A stretch of 64,000 nucleotides of DNA, from positions 216,036 through 280,035 of the forward strand of contig QAOA01006583.1 of NCBI GenBank assembly GCA_003255065.1, read 5' to 3'. Positions 1-11,935 of this stretch are shown here, one piece after another. Under the pieces are notes generated by a model that ran no database searches, had not been told where the DNA came from, and saw only the letters and a program-made list of their open reading frames with translations. The first letter of the stretch is position 1. Each line of letters begins with the position of its first letter. Made by a program: the position numbers and the translations under genes. The DNA comes from Cercis canadensis. Lineage: Eukaryota; Streptophyta; Magnoliopsida; Fabales; Fabaceae.

Positions 1-741
1 CAAATTTAGCTTCATACTTCCAGTAGAGTCCCCACAAGTAATTTTTAAAACTCTTCAAGCAAGTCTAGATCCTAACATATCAATTGAATCAAATATAACC
101 ACTATTTCACACCCCACTAACTAATAGCAATTATACTAACACCAACAGAGCAACCCCAAATGCTAATGGCTATCATGCAAGGGACCAAAAAGGATGGGGA
201 AGAGAATCAAAAAATCTTCTGAAATCTCAACCCAAGATGAATTACCCGCAATAAAAATAATTAGTTAACCAGTGAATTTACACAGAAATGACTAAGAAAT
301 ATAGAAGGAGGGGGATCAAATAATCTTTGTGAGAGAGAGATAGAAACAAAGACAAAACCTGAGGCAAAATTGAGCTCTATGAAAGCAAAATACAGTCTAC
401 GTCAGTGATGGCAGCAGCAGGAGATGTCGACCGGCAAAGAGGAACACTTGCGAAGGTAGATTGGTAAATCGGAAACCTTGAAGGAAAACAGAAGGCTGAG
501 GTGCAGTTGGGGCTGCGAGCTGTAGCTCGATGGAGACCAGAGAGGAATCTAAAGCAGTGTAAAACTGAGAGCAGTGTGCGAGCTAGCGAGATTGGGTGCG
601 GCTGAGAGTGAAAGAGCGATCGATCTGAGCTTAAGGCCTCTGTATTGGGGTAACTTAGCAGAGCCCTATGGGATGAGAGAAGAAATTGAAGAGGTGTAGT
701 GATGAGAGAAGAAATTGATCGAAGGAAGAAGAAACCACCCA
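1..741. other. No supported gene; purine-rich flank
   Basis: I see no gene here that I can support. The minus strand is open across about 120 codons (377-742), but the translation is Ser/Leu-rich, matches no family I recognise, and the composition is that of an untranslated leader or promoter. The region holds a GAGAGA stretch near 330. It could be the 5' end of a gene lying mostly outside the window. Confidence 0.4.
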
Positions 742-995
742 ATTGTTTATAATTACAAAATTGCCATTAATGAAAACAAGTTGTTCTCTGGCCATTGAGT
801 TGTTTTGAGAACAAAAGAGTTGTTTTGAGAACAAAAACACCTCCCACCTGTTCTGGTTTTCTTGTTTTTAAAACAACATTTTGAGAATTGTTTTTAAAAC
901 AATGAAACAAAAATAGCTAAAACCAAACAAGTTTTTTTGTTTTTTTTTTTAAAAAAACAGAAAACAGTTTTTAAAAACTGATTTCAAACAGACCC
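742..995. mobile_element. MITE fragment (family also at 40772-41106)
   Basis: This stretch is rich in TTGTTTTGAGAACAAAA and TTTTTAAAAAC motifs and ends in CAAACAGACCC. The same ordered motifs and the same end occur at 40772-41106, so both belong to one short non-autonomous DNA-transposon family. The left terminus is missing or unrecognisable in this copy. No coding capacity is visible. The superfamily is uncertain; hAT-like is a guess. Confidence 0.55.
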
Positions 996-1188
996 AATAT
1001 CTTCCAAGAAAAAAATGCATAAACTAGGCAGTAATTGTCTCTATACAATAAAAAAGTGCACAATAAAAAATTAACTTGTAAAAGCATTTCAAGAAACATG
1101 CTGAGGAGCTCCCATAAGTGAAGAACTAATCCAATGATGTCTACTCAAGCTTGTCATCACTTGAGATTCATCTTGTTTTGCACAGTTG

Positions 1189-2320
1189 TCAGTAAGATAT
1201 AACATCATCAGTGCTTTGGTCAAGTAAAAATAAACTCTCAACATGATAACTCAAGGAAGCATGATCATGTCCCTTAATTCTTAGATTCTTTTCTAATTCG
1301 TTCTCTTCATCTACAGCAATTATCTCTCCAGTACTATGGCTATGTAGCAGCACATCTCCACTCTTCCTAAACCCTAATGGTCTTGAGAGGCTATTTGCAA
1401 TTCCAGTATACACCTTAGTCCATGACTCCACAAAGCCATATTCATTCATAACCCAGAGATTGAAATACTCTTCAACTCTAAGTGAAGGGAATGAAGGTAG
1501 AGAAGAACTATGAATCACAGTAGGCCTTTCCCCTCCTCCCAGAACAGATACCATGATATTTTTTGCCCTCAAACTCTGTGGCAACATCATTTCTCCAAAT
1601 GTCTCTTCAACCAAATCAAATGTCATTATAAAATTTTCATGGGGTTTATTCCGCATGACAGCCCAATGTAGCACACCATTCCTAGACATCTGATTTGTCC
1701 TTGCAAACACCAACTTTTTGAGTATAAATAAAGGAGCTCTACTACCAGTGAAACTTTTCCAGCATTGTGTGGCAAAAGAGTAAACCTCAACTTCAGGGCT
1801 AGAAGGTCTATCCAGATGACTAACAAGCCTGACTACTTTAAAGTCATTGTTTCTAGAATCGAAACCAAACTCAAAGCATTTAATGTATGCACCATGGGTG
1901 ACACTGGGATTAGGAAGCACAACATATTTCCTAATAGAGGGGGTTCCAAATAATGAAACCCATACAAATATTGTGAAGACATACCAGCCCATTGCAAGTG
2001 CCAACCACGTGAGAATATGTGGCGTGACAATGATCATTAAGTGGATATTCAACTGTTGAGAGCAAATCAAGTTGCTCACTATCCAAACGCAGGGAGAAAG
2101 ACTCATGTAACCCTTCAACCGTTCTACGCCATAGTCGAAGTAGGAGGTTCTGATTCCCATTGTTGGCTTTGATAGTATGGTCAATATGGTTGGAGATGAA
2201 GGCAGGATCGGTGATGAGGGACTTCCATGCTTTGCAGACGGAGGTGCACAAAACTAGGTTCTTGAGGGATTGTTTGTGCAGAATATACTCCAAAATTTCA
2301 CGAGGAAAACAGTCCCACAT
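1189..2320 (-). pseudogene. F-box protein gene with +1 frameshift
   Basis: The product is an SCF-type F-box protein, the substrate receptor of a ubiquitin ligase. The F-box fills about residues 1-45 from the Met at 2320 (start MWDCFPREILEYIL, then CTSVCKAWKSLI). An F-box-associated domain follows, with the family hallmarks VGTCNGLVCL and IIWNPSIRK. The reading frame breaks inside WNPSIRK: a run of five G at 1939-1943 (C on the coding strand) has one base too many, so the upstream frame stops at once and the rest continues in the next frame to the stop at 1189. Removing one base would give about 376 residues, a normal length for this family and without introns. I chose the start because the F-box begins immediately after it; the in-frame upstream Met at 2398 adds a hydrophobic, unconserved leader. 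It is either a young pseudogene or a homopolymer sequencing error. Confidence 0.85.
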
Positions 2321-2913
2321 TGCTTCAAGAGAAGGAAGAAACAGAGAACAAAGCAAAAACCGGAAACTGGAGAAGAAATAGAAGGAGATGCCCGCCAAAG
2401 ACGTAGAGGATAGGAGAGGAAAAGCAGTTACGGCGGAAAGAAGATCACATGACTAGGTCAACTAGAGCAAGGAGGTTTCCGCCAAATCCTTATTTTGTGC
2501 TCTCTCTCTGAGGTATAACTTTTAGGGATTTTATTTAGTTATTTTAGATAGTTTTAGGAAACTTATTGTAGAATTAAAATCTTAGTAGGATAGGTAAGAC
2601 TAGGTCAACTAGAAGAGTTATTTTTTGTTGTACTGTGACATCTGTATTTTGCTTCAATTGGAATCAAGTAACATGACCAGATCTGAATTTAAATTATTAT
2701 AAATTTTATTTCAAGGATTATTTCTTTTTTGAGTGAATTTTTAGAGTTTTTTTGCCTAATATTGTTTACTAGAGTGATACTTAGCCTTTATTTTACCATG
2801 TTTTATCTTATATAGTTATGCAAATATAAAAGAAATTTAGAGTAAAATACTTTTCCTTCGCTTGTATTTTCATATAGATTATCTATAATACCTTAATTTT
2901 TAGTTAAATTTTA
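2321..2913. other. Intergenic, upstream of the F-box gene
   Basis: AT-rich sequence between the F-box start and the CACTA element. It should contain the F-box promoter (reading leftward) but I cannot point to a convincing TATA box. No coding signal is seen. Confidence 0.4.
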
Positions 2914-2916
2914 GTA

Positions 2917-4793
2917 GCAACTATAGTACATTGACAAAATCTGTGAGAAAATAACCAAAAGTTCGTAAGAAAAGCGTTTCTCAAGGATTTTGGGGCACGA
3001 GAAAAATTTGTATGACAAACCAAATTTCTCACAGAAATCCGTTCTGTGAGAAAATTTCTTATGGACTTACTTTTGACGTGAAAAAAATTAAAAAAAAAAT
3101 TCTCAAGGAATTTCTCACTTGAGAAATTTTGCAAGTTTTTTTTTTTTTTTCCTGCTGATTTCTTATATTAATACTAAAGAAATTGTAAAAAGGAAAAACA
3201 AAAATTCAAAGAAAAATTAATAAAAAATCATACATTATCACATTTAAATAAACTTTACAAGGTTTGATCTTAGACTTTACACATTTTACAATCCAAAAGA
3301 AACTAACTCAAACAGTGATTACTATAAGAAACTAACTCTAAATCAATAAAATTCATCAACCCTAGAGTTAGAACAAAATAAACAAATGTAGAGACAAATT
3401 TTCAGCTATTCTGCACTATAATTGATTTTTCTTAAGATCTAGTACAAAGTTAACAGAATTGCCTTCAGCATAGGCTGCAATAATGTAGAGGGTGTAGCTG
3501 CTGGAAATGAACGCCTACAATCATCTAACATCTATCATACAAAAGAGTAATTAATTCAACATAAGCATCAAATGGGTAACTAAATTAGCTAACCCCTAGA
3601 CCCTAACCCTAAACACCTAAACACAAACCCTAAATCACTAAACCCCAAATCCTAAACTCCTAAACCCTAATTCTAAATCCTTAACCCTAACCCTTAATCC
3701 CTAATCCCTAAATGCCTAAACGTAAACCCTAAATCAAAAATTAAGCAGAGTCTCCCTTAAAATTTGGACAATCCAAAAATTATGAATTCCACATAATTAC
3801 CTAAAATAGTAAAATTTTTTTATTAAATTAGTACAGTAAAGTTATCTAAAATAGTCAAAATTCTAATAAATTTTACAACATCCAAAAAAATTCAAAAAAT
3901 AGCAAAATCATTCTACACAATTCATACAACAAAAACCCTAACAAAATTTAAAGCAATTCAATCATTAAATCAATACAGTAAAGTTACCTAAAACAGTCAA
4001 AATTCTAATAAATTCTACAACATCCAAAAAAATCTAAAAAAATAGTACAATTATTTTACACAATTTATACAATAAAAGCCCTAACAAAATTTTAAGCAAT
4101 CTAACTAATTTTATCATTAAATCAATACAGTAAAGTTACCTAAATTCGGATACCTATAGTAATCAACAAATTTTCCATCAAAACGAGGTATATGCCTAAA
4201 TCCATAATCACATGGACACCATTCCACAAACAAAATATGATAAAACTACAAAATAATCTACCTAGAAACATAAGAACTTCAAGTTTGGTTCAGAGACAAT
4301 AATATAAACTAGAAATCGGTAGAAATAGGCCTACCTCTACTCCAAAGAAAATAAACTGAGCTTAAAACTCCTTGACGCAGTCGAAAAAAGGTGAAGAATG
4401 ATTGGAAAACTGAAATTGCACAAGGTATAGGAGAGAAACCGAGGTGAGGAGAGGGAGAAATGAATATGAAAATGAGGAAGAAAAGCTACGAGGTGAGATT
4501 AATATCCAAATTTCTCACGGATTTTGAGCCGTGAGAAGTTTTTAAACCCAAATTTTAACTTTAGTGAAACGGTGCATTCTGTTTTTGTGAGAAAAATTCA
4601 TATTTCTCACAGACTTTCTAACGGAATTTCTTACTGAAAGATTTTCTGTGAGAAAATTTCATGAGTTTCTCACAAAAAATTTTTTTGTGAAAAATTTCAT
4701 GAGAGATTCTTGTTGAATGCTAACCCGTGAGAATTTTGTGAGAATTTCTCACATAATTTTGTTCTGTGAGAAATCAAGTATTTTCTTGTAGTG
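2917..4793. mobile_element. Non-autonomous CACTA (En/Spm) transposon
   Basis: The right end read on the minus strand is CACTACAAGAAAATAC, the classic CACTA terminus. The left end (GCAACTATAG at 2917) is degenerate. The trinucleotide GTA occurs just outside both ends (2914-2916 and 4794-4796), as expected for the 3-bp CACTA target duplication. Both subterminal zones are crowded with the short motif TTTCTCACAG / CTGTGAGAAA in both orientations (about 2935-3125 and 4510-4775), the arrangement known for transposase-binding subterminal repeats. No transposase coding region is present in the roughly 1.9 kb, so it would depend on a partner element. Confidence 0.8.
3590..3736. repeat. Degenerate interstitial telomere-like repeats
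   Basis: Around twenty imperfect units of the plant telomere motif CCCTAAA, written as CCCTAAACACC, CCCTAAATC, CCTAACCC and similar, occupy this stretch. They lie in the middle of the CACTA element and not at a chromosome end, since ordinary genes lie on both sides. Confidence 0.75.
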
Positions 4794-4796
4794 GTA

Positions 4797-5324
4797 GTTA
4801 AATTTTTGGTTGCCTAGTATCTAAATTATTAGACTGAATGTATTATGGACATTTTATAACAGTTTTACCTCTTTTGGCAATGGCTTAACGGCTAACTTAA
4901 CAAATTGGATTAAGGTGTAGCAAGTTTTCAAGTTTTATAGGCTCATATACAATAATAGCATTTTGTGTCGCAGAACTGATAAAAAAAAAAAAAAAAAAAA
5001 AAGAAGAAGAAGAAAACCAACCTGGGCCCCTGGGCCGTCAGAACTTTCAATGGAGCCCCCATAATGGGCCATCAATATCTAACATGGGACCCATTTATTA
5101 ACGGGCTTAGTCTTCCCCCTAACACAACTGAAGTTACTGGGTGAAGATTGACTGAACCTTTGTTACCTTCGATTCAACTTCATTAAGGTCTGATCCTGCA
5201 CTCGAATTTAAGTCCTGATGAATTTGTGATTGAACTCTTTGAATTTGAATCCACACTTCTTCACTTCACTTGTGCACTACGCCAATAGTCATAGAGATCG
5301 GCACCATTTCAAGTGGTTCCCAAA
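4797..5324. other. Upstream region of the ZnT5-like gene
   Basis: The stretch holds an A tract at about 4981-5001 and then the probable promoter and 5' untranslated region of the gene starting at 5325. No further feature is recognised. Confidence 0.4.
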
Positions 5325-8300
5325 ATGATGTCCGCAAATCAAGTCTCAGAAGATCGAGGAGCTCCTCCTCATTTCAGGTAAACCCACTTTCGTTCTTTGC
5401 GTGAAAATTGAGAAAAACCCTATTTTTAGAGCTGGGCTTGGTTTCTCGGAGTTCAGGGCAAGCCAAATTGTATAATAAATTCTGAGTATAGTTATTTTAT
5501 GGTGGGCGACATTCTTATTTTTAGAACTTGGATTAATTAAGAAAATAGAAGGAATTTTTTTGAAAAATAGTAAATAATTAATCAAATTTCTGAATCCAGT
5601 TCTTCTGGTTAGCTGAGTTTCAATTGTAACTGGCTATGACAAAGGGTCTTTCTGCATTTTGGTGCATTGACATGTACAAACTACTACTGTTGCGTAACAA
5701 ATTTGGCAGCGAATGCTTTTACTATTTTGCATGTTGATTGGTTTCATTGAGCTGAAATTATCATGTTTTAGTTGTTTGAAGTACTGGGTTGCAGTCAGTC
5801 ACTTTTTTGTTAAGAGCATTACATATCTACCCTATTGTCAAATGTCTATTAGCTTAGTGGTCTTCTGAGCTTAATGCATTGATTTTTTTTTTTCTTTTGT
5901 TTTTTGGAGAATGGGAATGTGTTGAAAGTTTTAATCGGTTTTTCCTTATTATGCTGATGATATCTTCCCTTTGTAGGCACACGCCTTTGCAGATAATCCA
6001 TATTGTTGGAAATTTTATGAGGATATGGTCAATATACTCCATGTACAGATACTTATCTCAGACTGGAGCTTCAGTCATTCTTTTCTTGTTTGCTTGCTTG
6101 GCTCCAGCATCCATCCTGTTTTTGGTTGTACAAAAGCCTTGGAAGGGAAGGCCACTTTCTAATACACAGGTAAATCAATTTTTTTATTTTTTCTTTCTAC
6201 ACAGATAAAATTGAAGAAACATTATGGCAGTTGCTTAACTAGTGCGAGTTATTTTTCAGGTTGTGCCTTCCATGATAAATGGTGCTATAACAGCTTTGTA
6301 TCTGATCTTTTGGGGAAAGGGACTGAAATCATGTGGACCAGTTAGGTTGGTTTTTGTATGGTTGAAGAGAATTCAAATTGATTATTTTTAGTTTTTCAAG
6401 TGCTTAGTCTTACAATTTCAAACAATTTCAAATGCTTTTCAGATTATTTGTTGTTTGCAATGTTATAATCAAAAGTCATGTATTTCAGTTTATAGGATAT
6501 TCAATTATTTACAGAAGCATAGCCATGAATTCTGGATAAATTGTTCCAATTTGTGAGAAAAATGAAGCTTGTAGGACATGGTTTACAGATTCATCTACTT
6601 TATCAGTGGAAATCAATCACTTATAGGACAAGTTTTCATTGGCCTTGGTACCAACTGGTTGAATAGTGTTGCATATGTAAACTAAGATGTTGAAAAAAAG
6701 AAATACTCCTGTGAATTTTTTTCCTGAAAACATAAATATATTATTAGAACACGTTGTGAAACAATGGATACTATTGTGATAGCTATGTGTTAAGCTCCAA
6801 AATATTAAGATTTTCCACAAAAATGAATGTAAGTTACAAAAATCATTACTGGGGTCAATGTGGTGCTGTAGCAGAAGCTCAGGCATTTGGAGCCCTAATA
6901 GCGTTTTTTTGTTGCACAATTGTTGTCATTTATTGTCATTAGATAATTTTTATCTTGACAATATTCAGCACAATAGATTGGTAATGAATTTTCTTCTTAA
7001 TAAGACAATTTGGAAATTGAAAGCTCTTTCTAAGGTCAAGTCTTCCATTTGGACATTGGTGCTTAATAGGATTAATACTAATGATAGGCTGCAGGTTCAT
7101 ATGCCACATAGATCTCTTTCCCCTGACATGTGTGTTATATGTGGTGCTAATGCTGAAACTACTACCCATTTGTTCTTACATTGTACAGCAGCCGTTTATA
7201 TTTGGAGTAAGCTGTTGGGCATTTTTGAAGAGTGTTGGCTATGCCCCTCAAATTTGAAGCAGTTCTTGTTTATAAGTTTTAGAGTTTTTGAAAGGAGTAA
7301 GGAGGGTAAAGCTTTATGACATTGTGCAGTTCTTTTATGTATTTGGTTGGAAAGGAATGCTCATATTTTTAAGGAAGAGGTGCTGGATTTAGAGCTGTTA
7401 TGGGACAAGATTTTCTATTTGGCTTCTCTTTGGTGCTTAGCTCATGGTTTTTTTAAGGGTGTTTCTTTGGCAGATATGAAAAGATATTGGAAAGTCCTTT
7501 TATATTGATGTTTTATTTTATTCCTTCTGCTGTATTTTTATTTTATTTTATTTTATTGTGTTTGCTTTATAGAGGATAGCTTATCCTCTCTTCTTCTTGT
7601 ACTCTTCCTTTCTTAATACAATTCTTCTTTTGTCAAAAAAAAAAGTAGTATTTATGTCTTGATTGACACTTCCAACCTAGATTTTGTTTTGTGATTGGTT
7701 TATGCACTAAATGTAGTTATTGTTTCTTCTATTAATTTAGAGCTATATTGGCTGAGTATTCTGGTGCTGTCCTCGGAGTACTGTCAGCAGTGTTGTATGG
7801 GACTAGAAGCCACCTGTGGAAAAAGGTATCATTTTCAGATAGTTGTATTTGTAGCATATATTTTATATAAATAAATGATACTATGCCCTCCAAATTGGTC
7901 AACTACCAATCTTATAAGAGTTAGTTTACTTATCCAAATCTCCTCATTACTATTGATAAGCCTCTTCTGAAGTTGCATTTTTTTTTCTTGCTTTTCCTGA
8001 ATTGTTTTACATTGCCTGATGAAGATTCTTTGCTTTTTCTCTCTTTTAAGTTTCAAGCCTGCATGACATGTTGGTTGTGCATATAAATATGTCTCTTTTG
8101 TTAATATTTCATCTATGATCAAAAAGAAAATAAATAAATTTAATAAATCCATATATATTCCCTACCTAGTTGTATCTAGAAGATTGTGTTCGTCATATAT
8201 TCAAATTTCAAAGGGAACCCTGCTGGTTGTGATCAATGTCTATGAAAGATAAAATTAATCTATTTTCTGATCACATTGATACTTTCTTATTGTGAACCAG

Positions 8301-10709
8301 ATAGGTGGTCTAATTGCAATGCTGGCATCTTTTTACCTGTTATCTGAAGGGTGGGCTACCGCAACATATTCTCCATTCTATATCCTCATTCAGACCTAGT
8401 TTGGCATGCAATATCTTTTTCTTTTTTATTCTTCCTTTTTGCTACTTTTTCAAGTCTTTCATCTTTTTTCTTTTTTAAAATATCTTCTCCATGATTCTTG
8501 TAAACTTAACTGGAATTTACCATGGGAAGATAGAGATGAGTCTGAGGCTCAGACTGAACAAATTTTGGGATTGAAGGTAATGTTAGTTCCCATCATTGCT
8601 GGAATCTTATCAGCACTGAGGAGGGTGATTGCAAGGCGCGTATCACTGAAGGTAGTAACATTGAACCAAAATTGCAAATACTACTTTTTCTTTGGTGTAA
8701 GTTGCTTTGTACATATCCTCATATCTGACTGAACATCTTGTGTTTGCAGAATCAACTAAAAAGGAGACTTCATGCTTTAACTATTGCTTCTGCAACATGT
8801 TTTATGTTTCCTATTGCCATGTGGGACATGATCATAGTGAGTTCTATAATTCTGCTTCTTGTAGCTTTATGTCTTTATTGAATGCTACTAGTACTATTTT
8901 GTGGTTCCAGCTTGATTGACAATTTCTATAATCCCTCCCACGGAGCCCTTCAGGGATCACCTTCTGGCAGCAGCGGAAAGTTGCCATTCTCTACTTGGGC
9001 CTTCTTGAGCACTATTTTCTTTGGAAATATCGTGATATTCTATGTTGACAGTATTGCAGAGGAGCGGTATGTCATGACAGTCTTTCCTTAATTAATGATT
9101 ATCTAAGTTAAAGGATGGAACATTTGCATGTTGGCAATTGATTTTCTTATGCTCTTTAGATTATCAGATAATGTACTGCATTATAACTAATTGTCTTCCT
9201 CTGATATTATTCTCTTCATTCTAATTGGAAAATTGGATACTTTGGGTTTTATGAAATTATAGTCCCATATTAATAAATTGTTACCAGATTTTTGTCTGAC
9301 TTTATGCATGCATGAAAAAAATTTGCTTACAAACTGGTCATATTCAGGTTTACAAAAGTTTGATCTGCTTAAGTTCTTGATTGTATTTGAAAGTTGTTTA
9401 TGGTGTAATTTAAGATAATACATGGGATTTGATGATCTGAGGGCATGCTTTGTGATTCTGAAGCTCATTGGAAGTCTTCTTTCCATTGTAGGTTGCACAT
9501 GGTTTTCTCTTCACCGAGGCATTTAATGGTGGCTGGTGCATGCATCATTGTCATGGAGATTGTGTACAAGATGGATTTTTCTCTTCTAGGCTTCACAGTT
9601 TNGAAAGTTGTTTATGGTGTAATTTAAGATAATACATGGGATTTGATAATCTGAGGGCATGCTTTGTGATTCTGAAGCTCATTGGAAGTCTTCTTTCCAT
9701 TGTAGGTTGCACATGGTTTTCTCTTCACCGAGGCATTTAATGGTGGCTGGTGCATGCATCATTGTCATGGAGATTGTGTACAAGATGGATTTTTCTCTTC
9801 TAGGCTTCACAGTTTGCTGCTTAATTTTAGGTTTTGGTATGTTTCTCTAATTGTTTTTACTATTAGACATCATCGCAAGTTTTCAATTTTCGTGGATTGG
9901 AGCTGAATAACTTATTGATACACCATGCATTTTCTAGATTATATATTTTAGGTTTTGATGCACGGAATGTTGAATACTTGGGCTTGAATGCTTGTTTATT
10001 ACTTCTTTTCATAGGTGTTACATAAGAAAGAAAGTCATTATTATTTTCTGGATAAAAGAAGAAATTTTATTAAGAAGAAGGAAATAAAGAAAACCAGCGT
10101 TCTTCTGCGGGTTTATTACACAATGTAAACAAAGAACTATTTCTTGTGGTTTTGTCCCCTCCCACCCCCCAAAAAAAAAAAAAATTCATTTTCTTATGTT
10201 AGTCTTAGTTATCATCTCCACTTTATATTAATTTGTTCTGCAAACCATCACTATTGTGTGGAAAGATTTAAGCATTGATGAGTTGGGGGATGGTTATCTG
10301 GAAAACTTGCACTAATAGGTTTGTAGGTTAATTGGTGCTTAAGGAATTTCAGTGACATCATGAAGATTGGATTTACTTAATGTGTTATTTTTATAGTGAA
10401 AATTGCCTATGGGGTATGCTGTACAAAAATGTAGAATCAGTTTCATGTTCAGTTTTGCCGCATCTGATAATAAATTTGCTCAAACTTGATCCAGTATAAG
10501 TAGCATACTTATAATGTGCATAATATTCTGTCTTTCTTTGTATTTTTGTTTTGGTTAGTCTCAAATGCTCATTATAGTTGTAATGAAACTATGTAGGGAT
10601 ATATGAAGCAACTGCTTTGGAGCGCAGTAGAAAAGACACTCTCCAAAGTTCAGATTTATCAAATGGAGAATTAGGGGAACAAATTCAGATGTCTTCACTA
10701 CCTACTTGA
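5325..10709 (+). CDS. Multi-pass membrane protein like the N-terminal half of ZnT5/MTP12
   Basis: Ten exons give an uninterrupted 356-residue protein: 5325-5377, 5977-6169, 6260-6345, 7741-7825, 8301-8379, 8521-8651, 8750-8836, 8954-9066, 9706-9836, 10597-10709. All phases join. It is mostly hydrophobic, with perhaps eight to ten membrane segments. Residues around GKGLKSCGPVRAILAEYSGAV match the ZnT5 pattern of a Gly-Leu-x-x-CGP-(L/V)R segment followed by a hydrophobic run, and IFYVDSIAEER matches the FYVDSI motif of the same ZnT5 region. The known family (SLC30A5, plant MTP12) has a C-terminal cation-efflux domain with His/Asp zinc sites; here the protein stops after a short polar tail (start IYEATALERS). 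It probably resides in the Golgi/ER membrane, possibly as a partner subunit; that is inference. Exon 9 exists twice because of an assembly join at 9602, and the second copy is complete. Intron 5 appears to be of the AT-AC class. Confidence 0.8.
6890..7648 (+). mobile_element. 5'-truncated L1-type LINE in intron 3
   Basis: The forward strand encodes a decayed C-terminal end of a plant LINE reverse transcriptase ORF. The zinc-binding zf-RVT region is clear: IWKLKALSKVKSSIWTL, then CVICGANAETTTHLFLHC (a C-x2-C-x7-H-x4-C pattern), then WLERNAHIFKEE. One in-frame stop lies at 7317. It ends in a short A tract at about 7637-7647. It sits in intron 3 of the ZnT5-like gene in the same orientation and should be spliced out. 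Confidence 0.8.
8380..8520 (+). other. Probable U12-type AT-AC intron
   Basis: The intron begins ATATCCTC (U12 consensus ATATCCTT), ends TTTAC, and carries CTTAAC at 8505-8510, about 11 bases before the 3' end, which fits the U12 branch site. With these borders exon 5 joins exon 6 in frame as SPF-S-WEDRDESEAQTEQ. I found no GT-AG pair that keeps this coding sequence in frame. Confidence 0.75.
9389..9816. repeat. Direct duplication of 214 bp around a single N
   Basis: The sequence from 9389 to 9601 recurs from 9603 onward almost unchanged, including the exon 9 acceptor and most of exon 9. The copies are joined by a lone N at 9602. The pattern recurs at other single-N sites in the window, so it is most likely an unmerged contig overlap and not a biological duplication. 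Confidence 0.8.
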
Positions 10710-11935
10710 AGTATGTTTATTTATTACTTCAAGTGTTCCTCGCCAATATTTGATCCCTTTTTCCTGGCTGTTTACTTGCCTACTTGGGTGTGCCTATGTG
10801 TTTCTTCCTGAAGCTTTTGTTTAATTCAGTCTATGGTTGTTTAGCATCTAGTTGATAGCAATGTTGAGCACAGGAATCAATATGATAGAACTGATTTTAA
10901 TGTGATATGCTGATAATATCCAGTTTTTGCCTGGTCTAATTGATATTTGATGTCAGTAATGATTATAAATATCTAAATAATATAGGGATTTGAATACAGA
11001 GTGGTATTTTGAATTTAAGAGCACATAGAAGTATGCACACTTTTAAATTTAAAGCCATGGAACCTACTTTCCTTTATTTGAAGAAGAAAGGTCATTTAAC
11101 TTTTTCTAGATTTCAGTTGATGTTCTTGCATTATTATTTACACAGTTGCTCAGGAGTTTTCTTTACTTCCTTGTGATATGGTTAGAGTCATTATTCACTG
11201 TCAATTATGTTGGTTGATATGGAGGTAGTTTGCTTTAAAGAATAAGGCTCTTGCTTCTGTTTATCTGCTGAAAAATGCGTGAACTGAAGAAAATTAAATG
11301 ACATTGTGCTCAATAAGTGTGGTTTGTTTTTCATAACCAGTTTAATATGATATGAGAACTTAAATTCTTTCAGTAAAACTGAAACCCACAGTTTGTTTGC
11401 TATTCAATTGGCATATGAAAACACATCAAACTACATAATGTCATATAGATAAATGGACTCCTCTGTTTGAAACCACTAATTCCAATTAACCTTGTATTTC
11501 ACCTGCCAAGTGTCCATGAATGTTTTTTTTTTTCTTTTCCTTATTTTTCAGTAGAGTTCTCATGTTGCCTGCATTCCTTTTTTGTTTTGATTAAATAAAA
11601 TGGTGGTGGGAGTGACTACAACTATTGGTGTATTATTTTGTACATGGTTTCACTCTGTAATAGAACACTGTTTTAAAAGTGCTACAATAACCTCAAACAA
11701 ATAGCAGAAATCGATATATGGACTACATACAAAATTGAGCAAATTTGTATTGGATAAATAAGCATAATCTTGATGCTTACTTGTTGGATAGTTAGTAATA
11801 AATCTCATTAATAATTAGAGGTTTTGGGAGTAGACAAAAGGGAACAACACTTGGGCCTCATTCTTTGCATGCATTATACCTGTCTAGTGTCCTCGGTTAG
11901 AGTGAAATTATGGGATTTTTAAGGATAAGTTTTTG
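10710..11935. other. Intergenic / 3' flank
   Basis: The 3' untranslated region of the preceding gene is followed by AT-rich sequence in which I see no coding region and no clear transposon. Confidence 0.4.

Noticed and set aside
377-742. 121-codon open frame on the minus strand
   Set aside because: The composition is biased (Ser, Leu, Arg), there are no conserved motifs, and part overlaps leader-like purine-rich DNA. It is not enough for a gene.
3590-3736. Chromosome end
   Set aside because: The telomere-like units are degenerate and short, lie inside a CACTA element, and have genes on both sides.
8883-8953. Acceptor at GGTTCCAG for exon 8 of the ZnT5-like gene
   Set aside because: With the exon 7 donor used, it leads to a stop within three codons. 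The later CCCTTCAG acceptor at 8951-8953 keeps the frame.
9389-9816. True exon duplication in the ZnT5-like gene
   Set aside because: The two copies are joined by a single N and are nearly identical, introns included; five other single-N sites show the same pattern.
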